Assembly (NCBI GenBank): GCA_900299005.1
Contig: OMID01000119.1
Coordinates: 1-58,367 of the forward strand
DNA length: 58,367 nucleotides
DNA from: Oxalobacteraceae bacterium
Lineage (GTDB): Bacteria; Pseudomonadota; Gammaproteobacteria; Burkholderiales; Burkholderiaceae_D
Reading direction: 5' to 3'
Numbering within the stretch: the stretch's first letter is position 1; every line of letters begins with the position of its first letter. The notes under the pieces are model-generated. The model was not told the DNA's origin and ran no database searches. It saw nothing but the letters and a program-made list of their open reading frames with translations. The position numbers were made by a program, and so were the translations under genes. Below are positions 52,867 through 58,367 of this stretch, one piece after another.

Positions 52867-52900
52867 ACGGGTTAGTGTCACAAGCACTAACCCGTTTTTC
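52867..52900 (+). terminator. Rho-independent terminator after tRNA-Arg
   Basis: ACGGGTTAGTG (52867-52877) pairs perfectly with CACTAACCCGT (52885-52895), followed by a T run to TTTTTC. It is 20 bases after the tRNA. Confidence 0.92.
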
Positions 52901-53561
52901 TTTCCAGTTTCGCCTTCCTGGGGCTTTGGGGGGACTCGTCCAGCGCGCGCCTCCAGCACAAGGCTTTGAAGGCCCACCTATGTGAGCGGTGGATTTGACC
53001 AATCCTTTCCGTCGCGCCGTTCTCATCGTTTTTTCTTCCACAGCGACAGGCGTATGGGTGCTCGACATCGCCACGGTATCGGCTTCCCCGTTAGCAGACT
53101 ATCGCTGCTCTGACCTTGGGTTCGGGCGAATCCTGCATTGGGAGCGCACCGCACTGCGATATCAGCCTCAGGACCGCCTGTCGACAACAGGTGCCGAGAG
53201 CGGGTTGATCGAGCCAATTCGGCAGGAAGGCAGGGCAATCGGGCAACGAAATCCTGAATAGTTCACTCTGCAAGTCGCCAGGTTGTGCTCTGCTAAGTCG
53301 GCCCTATCAATGAGGCAGCTATCTTCAATTTTGAACACATGGTCACGGGATATCGAATCAACCCTTTTTATGGCAAGCCAGCCTCGTTGCCATTTCTTGA
53401 TATTTAAAATTCTTTAAAGAAAATTGTTTAATTTCAACAAAAATAAATCAATTTTTTTATTAAAAAAATAAGTTAATGAGAGTAAATAAACAATAAATTA
53501 CAGTGCAAATATATTCTGAATGATTTAGTATTGGCGCTCTTTTTTTAGTAGTGAGTTCGCC
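52901..53561. other. 661-base gap with very AT-rich right half
   Basis: Open frames in the left half (around 52989-53273, both strands) show no recognisable family or ribosome-binding site and may be decayed. From about 53395 to 53530 the sequence is mostly A and T, with several A and T tracts, in contrast to the GC-rich surroundings. Such DNA is typically bent and bound by H-NS, and it directly precedes an H-NS-like gene, so autoregulation is likely. Confidence 0.6.
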
Positions 53562-53933
53562 ATGGCTAGATTATCTGTAGAAGATCAGTTCAAGAAATTA
53601 CAAAAGCAAAAAATTGCTATCGAGCAATTGGAGCACGTGATTCTCGACAAGGAAACAAAAAAAAATCTGAACCGCATCGTCGCGGTAATTGAGAAAGCCG
53701 TAGCAGCGGCACACACGATTGCGGCAACACCTGCTACCGCGAAAAAGCGCGGGCGTCCTGCAGGTTCCAAAGCCAAACGTACCAGCAAGCTGGCGGGTAT
53801 TAAAATCGCGCCGAAATACAGAAATCCGGAAGACAAAAAGCAGACCTGGACAGGCCGAGGCAGAATGCCTTTGTGGGCTGCGGAGCTTGCTGAAGTCGAT
53901 CAGTTGGAATCTGCTTTGATCAAAAGGCGTTGA
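53562..53933 (+). CDS. H-NS-family nucleoid-associated protein
   Basis: 123 residues. The N-terminal oligomerisation part (about 1-55) is helical and charged (VEDQFKKLQKQKIAIEQLEH). A basic linker with an AT-hook-like KKRGRPAGSKAKR follows. The C-terminal DNA-binding domain reads KIAPKYRNPEDKKQTWTGRG and ends RMPLWAAEL, the classical H-NS core motif being WTGRGRMP-like. This AT-hook plus H-NS layout is common in Burkholderiales. It binds and silences AT-rich, often acquired, DNA. The upstream region is itself strongly AT-rich. A bidirectional terminator follows. Confidence 0.93.
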   Translation: MARLSVEDQFKKLQKQKIAIEQLEHVILDKETKKNLNRIVAVIEKAVAAAHTIAATPATAKKRGRPAGSKAKRTSKLAGIKIAPKYRNPEDKKQTWTGRGRMPLWAAELAEVDQLESALIKRR

Positions 53934-54000
53934 CCCATGCTTGAGCGGGCGCGCGTACAGCGCGTCGGTTCATGCCCCGCCTGATGACGGGTCAAGATAC

Positions 54001-54042
54001 AAAACTACCCGCCTGATCTTGAGATCACGCGGGTAGTTTTTT
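54001..54042. terminator. Bidirectional terminator
   Basis: AAAACTACCCGC (54001-54012) pairs with GCGGGTAGTTTT (54029-54040), giving T runs in both directions. It separates the H-NS-like gene from the convergent glutaredoxin-fold gene. Confidence 0.88.
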
Positions 54043-54073
54043 ATCGCCGAAAAGATAGACCCGATACCATGCC

Positions 54074-55051
54074 TTAAGGCGTATCCGCGCGCATGAGTCG
54101 TTGTAATTCCTGATAGCCGCCAATCAGAACGCCACTGATGAAAATCATCGGGAAAGTTGGCCAACCGGTCCACATCTTCAGCGCATTGCGACGACGCCAA
54201 CCGCTGACATAATTCCCATAACCCAGATAGTGATGGTCGATTGCTTGTTGATTCAACAGCTTTCGGGCACGCGACACGAAGGGGTTTCCACCCATGCCAA
54301 TCACGACCACCTTGTGCTTCTCGATGGCCTGGATGACTTCATCCACGATATCCCGATGATGCGAGGCGACGGTCGTCCTGATCGCCGGGTGTAGCGCCGA
54401 CACGGGTAGAAGATGGCGATCGAGCAGCGTGTGCGCCATAGTCGCTGCCTGCGCGTCGTTCGTCGACGACAGCGTTGCCGTCGCAGAGTCGGTCGCTGGC
54501 TGCTCGTCGGTTTGCAGCTGTTTCATTTTTTCCAGTGTTTCTTTTTGGGATGCTTTGACACTGGCCAAGCGCTCTTCCATCTGGATGCTGTAAGTGTCCA
54601 GACGAATCGTGGTCGCCTGAGCGGGCGTTTCATGTTTTGCTGTCTCACGCGTATTGTTTGACAATGGGCTTGAAGAGAGCTTAGGTTCACCTGGTACGTA
54701 GTCGTAATCCTCCAGCCTCTCTCGCGGGACGATCGGTCCTGTGCTATCCCGCATCTCTCGCAGATCGGTGGTTCCTGCAGCGTCGCTCAGTTCGGTGTGC
54801 AAAGTCGGGCCAGACAGGGGCGTTGGTATGTCAAGAGACTGCTTCGGACCGATTCCATCAGTGATTTCCTTTAGCAGTCGCGGCCCGCTTGCAGGGTCGC
54901 TACCGGCCGGCCCTTGGCGAGCGTTGTGGTGCGATGACAATTCACTGCCGCCTGCTGACCGAAAAACTTTGGAGAGCGACTCTCTGCCTAGGCGTACTTG
55001 ACCCGGCTGACGCTCAGGTTTGGTGTTGGGGGGGTGTTTTTTGTTTGTCAT
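54074..55051 (-). CDS. Glutaredoxin-fold protein lacking all cysteines, with disordered N-terminal region
   Basis: 325 residues. Residues 1 to about 200 are rich in Ser, Thr, Pro, Gly and charged residues and probably disordered, with a short coiled-coil-like stretch (SIQMEERLASVKASQKETLE). A helical segment (about 205-243) leads to a C-terminal glutaredoxin-type domain (about 245-325): KHKVVVIGMGGNPFVSRARK, then WRRRNALKMWTGWPTFPMIF and LIGGYQELQRL. The TFP cis-Pro and the GG glutathione motif are retained, but the active-site Cys position reads NPFV, and the whole protein has no Cys. It cannot be a thiol redox enzyme; it may bind a ligand or a partner. The next gene upstream is an orphan histidine kinase, 14 bases away. 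Confidence 0.82.
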   Translation of the reverse strand: MTNKKHPPNTKPERQPGQVRLGRESLSKVFRSAGGSELSSHHNARQGPAGSDPASGPRLLKEITDGIGPKQSLDIPTPLSGPTLHTELSDAAGTTDLREMRDSTGPIVPRERLEDYDYVPGEPKLSSSPLSNNTRETAKHETPAQATTIRLDTYSIQMEERLASVKASQKETLEKMKQLQTDEQPATDSATATLSSTNDAQAATMAHTLLDRHLLPVSALHPAIRTTVASHHRDIVDEVIQAIEKHKVVVIGMGGNPFVSRARKLLNQQAIDHHYLGYGNYVSGWRRRNALKMWTGWPTFPMIFISGVLIGGYQELQRLMRADTP

Positions 55052-55065
55052 GGCGAGGTGCTGAA

Positions 55066-56520
55066 TTATGCAGGTGAGTGTTGCTTGCGCTCGTAAGGCA
55101 GTGTGATTTCGAAAATCGCGCCAGTAGGATGATGGTGACGATAGGCGATGCGTCCTTCGTGGCGCTCGGCAATATGACGACAGATCCAGAGACCTATGCC
55201 CATGCCCTCGGGTTTTTCGGAATCAACCAGTTCGAACAGACGACGGATCTTGCTTTCCTCAATACCTGGGCCATTGTCGATCACTCGGATGCAAACATCT
55301 TCAGCATGGGTTTTAGCAGAGAGGATGATGAGTTTATCCTCGATCACAGTGTCTTGCAGCGCTTGAATGGCATTGATCACCAGATTCAACAGTGCATGTT
55401 GCAGCTCGCTCTGGCGGCCACGAACCTGTAGTTCGTCCTCGACTTCAATGCGCAGATGGACGCCCGAACGACTGGCCTCCTGGGCAACGAGACCGCGCAC
55501 GGCTTCCAGCATCTGGCGCACATCAACATTCTGTCGGCTTTCACTTTTGTCGATGAACATGCTGCGCAAGGTCGCCAGCACTTCATTGAGCCGTCGCGCG
55601 CTGTCCATGCACTGTTCCAGCAGATGCTCACGATCCAGCTGAGACTGCTGAGATCGCGACTCGCGTCGCAACGCCCCAAGGTTGATGTGCAGCGAGGTCA
55701 GTGGCTGGGAGAGCTCGTGTGCCAATGTCGCAGACAGTGCGCCGGTGGCAGCTGTCTTGTTCGCTGCCATCAGCCTCAGGATCAGTCGGTTTTTTTCCTC
55801 GACCAGCATTTTGATCTCGGCGCTCTCCAGTATCAATCGGGCTCGCTCTAGCGAGATTTTCTCTGCCCAGTAGTTGCTGATGCCGACATAGGAGAGCATG
55901 CTCAGCAGACAGTTCAGCAACGTGAAAATCAGGAGCAAGGCGGGTATCTGATCAAAAGTGAACACGCGGGTCTGGTTACTCATCGCGGCCGCCAGTCTGG
56001 TCAAGGCACATGCCAATTCACCCGCAGTGACCCACCAAAGGAAGTCCATGTGATAGGTGGGTTCGGTTATTCGAAGACGGCGTATCTCGTGGAGCTGCCA
56101 GCCAAGTGCCAGAGCAACGGTGCCGGCCGCCACAATGACGCGACTATCAAAATCCAGTCTTAGACGCACCCAATCAAACACCAATGCAAATACAACGATC
56201 GTCACCGTCATCAGAACATAGGGGGGGGATTTTTCTCTGTTGTTAAGGTGATGGAAGAACGCGGCCTGAAGGATGGCAGCGGCAATGAGTAATGTGTTGG
56301 CCAGCGTGGTCAGGCCGAATCGTGGGATGTCGAGCTGAGTAATCTGAGGCACCAGCCAGGCAAATAGCCCAAGTGACGAGGCGAACAGGGTCAGCGACAG
56401 CGCCCACAAGGGGTGGGGGCGCGCCTCGATGCGAGCGCCCAGATACGGGAGGGAGGCCAGCAGCAGACCGAGCGAGATGGCGGCCAGCGTCAGAAAGTAC
56501 AGCGACAAATAGGTTTGCAT
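55066..56520 (-). CDS. Orphan membrane histidine kinase
   Basis: 484 residues from the ATG at 56520 (MQTYLSLYFL); a TTG six codons upstream is in frame. The N-terminal 230 residues have about seven hydrophobic segments, with no periplasmic sensor domain, so the signal is probably sensed in or at the membrane. A short helical linker (LERARLILESAEIKMLVEEK) leads to the H-box ATLAHELSQPLTSLHINLG, then LVINAIQAL (N), VIDNGPGIEE (G1) and GMGIGLWIC (G2). The HELSQPL form is typical of FixL/DctB-like kinases. No response regulator is adjacent; the Cys-less glutaredoxin-fold gene follows 14 bases downstream. Confidence 0.9.
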   Translation of the reverse strand: MQTYLSLYFLTLAAISLGLLLASLPYLGARIEARPHPLWALSLTLFASSLGLFAWLVPQITQLDIPRFGLTTLANTLLIAAAILQAAFFHHLNNREKSPPYVLMTVTIVVFALVFDWVRLRLDFDSRVIVAAGTVALALGWQLHEIRRLRITEPTYHMDFLWWVTAGELACALTRLAAAMSNQTRVFTFDQIPALLLIFTLLNCLLSMLSYVGISNYWAEKISLERARLILESAEIKMLVEEKNRLILRLMAANKTAATGALSATLAHELSQPLTSLHINLGALRRESRSQQSQLDREHLLEQCMDSARRLNEVLATLRSMFIDKSESRQNVDVRQMLEAVRGLVAQEASRSGVHLRIEVEDELQVRGRQSELQHALLNLVINAIQALQDTVIEDKLIILSAKTHAEDVCIRVIDNGPGIEESKIRRLFELVDSEKPEGMGIGLWICRHIAERHEGRIAYRHHHPTGAIFEITLPYERKQHSPA

Positions 56521-56664
56521 GACAGGCGTTATTATCAATCGAACGAAGGCGCTGACCCTTTGCTTGTGGCTGGCAAGATGGGCAGACGATAGACAGACTT
56601 TAGTTGAGGGCGCGGCATCAACTGACGGTAGATAGCATGCACCGCAGCGCGGCCCAGCGCGCAG

Positions 56665-57027
56665 TTAATCTTGCAGTTGATACTCGAGCAGGTGTCTGAG
56701 ATCAATGTATTTGAGTGCATTGGCATGGGTGCAGTCGAGCACGACCTGGGGTGCCACGCCCGCGTCGAACGCTTCTTTCCAGCGCAGCGCGCACAGGCAC
56801 CAGCGGTCGCCGGGCATCAGGCCAGGGAAGCGAAATTCTGGGCGGGGTGTTGATAAGTCATTACCGCGTTGTTTTGAGAAAATCAGGAATTCCTCGGTCA
56901 TCTCGGCGCACACCACATGCGAGCCGCGGTCGGTGTCGTCGGTATTGCAGCAGCCATCCCGGAAATAGCCGGTCATCGGATCGGTGGAGCAGGGTTTGAG
57001 TGGGGTACCGAGTACGTTAATTGTCAT
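56665..57027 (-). CDS. DUF2237 family protein
   Basis: 120 residues. NVLGTPLKPCSTDPMTGYFR, then DGCCNTDDTDRGSHVVCAEM and FLIFSKQRGNDLSTPRPEF form the DUF2237 signature; PGDRWCLCALRWKEAFDAG and LDCTHANALKYIDL close it. Seven cysteines, some paired (CC, CLC), suggest metal binding, but no function is known for this widespread bacterial family. The ATG at 57027 lies 12 bases from the GTG start of the divergent lipoprotein gene, so the two must share a tightly packed promoter region. Confidence 0.92.
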   Translation of the reverse strand: MTINVLGTPLKPCSTDPMTGYFRDGCCNTDDTDRGSHVVCAEMTEEFLIFSKQRGNDLSTPRPEFRFPGLMPGDRWCLCALRWKEAFDAGVAPQVVLDCTHANALKYIDLRHLLEYQLQD

Positions 57028-57039
57028 TTTGGGAGCCTT

Positions 57040-57912
57040 GTGAACGCTGTCGGACAGGGATTATGCCGTTGGCTGATTGTAGCGATCTTGGCGATCCTGG
57101 GTGGCTGCAGTGCCTTCCAGCTCGGCTACGACCAGGCCGAGCCTGAGCTGCGATGGTGGCAAGACCGTCAACTGGCCCTGAATGCCTCGCAATCGCGCTG
57201 GCTCAGGGAAGAACTGCGACAGTTTCATCGATGGCACCGGCAGACGGAGTTGCCAGTCTATGCCGATCTTGCGGCGGCATTCTCCCGACAAAGTGCCGGC
57301 GATATCTCTAACGTGCAGGTGTGCGAGAACATCGATAGTTCCCTCGCCCGATTGGACTCGCTGTTGCGACAGGCTGTGCCTCTGTTTGCCGGTCTGGCGC
57401 GCCAGCTCGAGCCGTCGCAGCTGCAGCATCTGCGACGTCGGTTTGCGGAAGAAGACCGTGCGTGGCGAGAAAAATGGCTGGATGTGCCTGCCGAGAAGCG
57501 GACACGTCAACGCCTCGACGAATGGAGCGAACGCGCCGAGTCTTACTATGGAAGGCTGCATCAGGGGCAGCGAGAGTTCATCCGGCAGGCCGTGCAACGC
57601 TCTTCATGGGACCCGCAGCTTGCCTGGGAGCGTCGCCAGACGAGACAGCAGCTAATACTGGCTACGCTGGAGCACATCATTCGCCAGCGCTTGGGACAGT
57701 CGGATGCGGAAGCCGAGATTCAGGGCGTGATAGATCGTTCCCTTCGCCCGGATGATCCGCGCGTAGCCGCCATGCAGCGCGTGCTGCAGCTGGAGGCCTG
57801 CGCCAATCTCGCCGGACTGCACCAGCTCACTCACGTTGAGCAACGCATGCGTGCCCGAGACAAGCTTGCTACGTACGAAAAGGATTTCAGGCAGCTGTCG
57901 GCGAAACCATGA
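57040..57912 (+). CDS. DUF6279-type lipoprotein
   Basis: 290 residues from the GTG at 57040, chosen because GGGAG lies at correct spacing and the resulting N-terminus is a signal peptide with the lipobox ILGGC (Cys at residue 24). The mature part is almost entirely helical and charged: PELRWWQDRQLALNASQSRW, LREELRQFHRWHRQTELPVY and QLEPSQLQHLRRRFAEEDRA. This matches a proteobacterial outer-membrane lipoprotein family annotated DUF6279, of unknown function. A longer open frame upstream would overlap the DUF2237 gene on the other strand. The gene ends at a strong stem-loop. Confidence 0.82.
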   Translation: MNAVGQGLCRWLIVAILAILGGCSAFQLGYDQAEPELRWWQDRQLALNASQSRWLREELRQFHRWHRQTELPVYADLAAAFSRQSAGDISNVQVCENIDSSLARLDSLLRQAVPLFAGLARQLEPSQLQHLRRRFAEEDRAWREKWLDVPAEKRTRQRLDEWSERAESYYGRLHQGQREFIRQAVQRSSWDPQLAWERRQTRQQLILATLEHIIRQRLGQSDAEAEIQGVIDRSLRPDDPRVAAMQRVLQLEACANLAGLHQLTHVEQRMRARDKLATYEKDFRQLSAKP

Positions 57913-57940
57913 TCGCGCAGCACTTCCAGCGCTGCGCGAT
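57912..57940. terminator. Strong stem-loop between convergent genes
   Basis: ATCGCGCAGC (57912-57921) pairs perfectly with GCTGCGCGAT (57931-57940). It sits between the lipoprotein gene stop and the convergent molybdenum hydroxylase stop. No T run follows, so termination, if it occurs, may need Rho. Confidence 0.5.
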
Positions 57941-57945
57941 ATCGA

Positions 57946-58367
57946 TCAGGCTTTGTAACTGAAACCGTGCAGCTTCAGGGGTAAGGAGCGAATACGCTTG
58001 CCCGTTGCGCTGTACAGCGCATTCATCGCAGCGGGTATCACGCCCCCAATTGGTGGCTCGCCGACACCGCCCCAGAAGCCGCCGCTGGGGACGATCACAC
58101 TGATGACCTCGGGGGCGTGTGGCATGCGGGCAAGTGGATAGTCGCCAAAATTACTTTGCTTGACCGCGCCTTTTTCTATGGTGATGTCTTCGAACATCAG
58201 CGCTGAAAGGCCCCAGATCACGCCTCCTTCAATCTGGGCCTTGACCGCATCCGGATGCACCACATGACCACTATCGATCGCCACGGCGACGCGTTGGATA
58301 TCAATCACCGAGCCCTTGACCGACAATTCGACCGCGGCCGCAGTGTAGCTGCCGTAGGAGTCGACAA
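57946..58367 (-). CDS. Molybdenum hydroxylase large subunit (isoquinoline 1-oxidoreductase beta-like), C-terminal fragment
   Basis: The last 139 codons of a gene that continues past the window edge. The first codons seen read VDSYGSYTAAAVELSVKG. AVAIDSGHVVHPDAVKAQIE and GGVIWGLSALMFEDI are the conserved molybdopterin-binding region, and GFWGGVGEPPIGGVIPAAMN contains the GVGEPP motif with the catalytic Glu of the xanthine oxidase family. The wording IDSG-VHPDAVKAQ-EGG is typical of the IorB/aldehyde-dehydrogenase branch. It would hydroxylate an aromatic heterocycle or oxidise an aldehyde together with a small Fe-S subunit encoded upstream, outside the window. The true start is not visible. Confidence 0.88.
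   Translation of the reverse strand, partial: VDSYGSYTAAAVELSVKGSVIDIQRVAVAIDSGHVVHPDAVKAQIEGGVIWGLSALMFEDITIEKGAVKQSNFGDYPLARMPHAPEVISVIVPSGGFWGGVGEPPIGGVIPAAMNALYSATGKRIRSLPLKLHGFSYKA

Noticed and set aside
52599-53074. Minus-strand frames containing PAGIEPTTP or RQELNPRPLGS
   Set aside because: They read through the complement of tRNA-Arg, again a known source of false proteins.
52989-53273. Possible small gene or gene remnant on either strand
   Set aside because: Frames of 60-90 codons exist, but none shows a recognisable family, signal sequence or ribosome-binding site; left as a gap.

Overview
The window is a chromosomal stretch of a betaproteobacterium, most likely of the order Burkholderiales and with an Alcaligenaceae-like core. 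The block bamD - rluD - pgeF - phaC - phaR - rimO - metC - serB - mfd - ispD - ispF, the class I PHA synthase with its PhaR regulator and the H-NS-like protein with its C-terminal DNA-binding motif fit that group. This placement is inference from gene content; no rRNA is present. Coding density is high, and there is no prophage, CRISPR array or intact insertion sequence.

Left part (1-11 kb, accessory): a small adhesin-E-like secreted protein; an arsenic operon read leftward (arsC-acr3-arsH) without an adjacent arsR; a NarL-type response regulator between two divergently transcribed TonB-dependent receptors; tRNA-Leu(UAA); and a MarR-like regulator with a small membrane protein. The gaps hold a previously unnamed family of about 104-bp imperfect palindromes (three copies with AGAACC-type ends plus one related copy with different ends) and a second 91-bp repeated block.

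Middle part (11-31 kb, transport and catabolism): a complete branched-chain-type ABC importer (livKHMGF), a DUF1330/thioredoxin pair, a class II aldolase, a GMC oxidoreductase, a Sel1-repeat protein and a tiny lipoprotein. Then comes a fatty-acyl-type catabolic region. One strand has two acyl-CoA dehydrogenases plus a MaoC hydratase. The other has enoyl-CoA hydratase, histidine phosphatase, aminoglycoside-phosphotransferase-like kinase, ACAD10/11-type dehydrogenase and glutathione transferase. The phosphatase, kinase and dehydrogenase together mirror the domain content of eukaryotic ACAD10 and suggest a 4-hydroxyacyl-CoA catabolic module.

Right part (31-58 kb, mostly core): a PIN-domain protein, yaaA, bamD, rluD, pgeF, phaC, phaR, rimO, metC, serB, mfd, ispD and ispF. 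A Fur-box-like site precedes a rubrerythrin / CCG-domain Fe-S protein / DUF3501 operon. After that come an EnvZ/OmpR-like pair, tRNA-Arg(ACG), an H-NS-like protein behind a very AT-rich leader, a glutaredoxin-fold protein with no cysteine at all, an orphan multi-pass histidine kinase, a DUF2237 protein, a DUF6279-type lipoprotein, and the C-terminal end of a molybdenum hydroxylase large subunit cut by the window edge.
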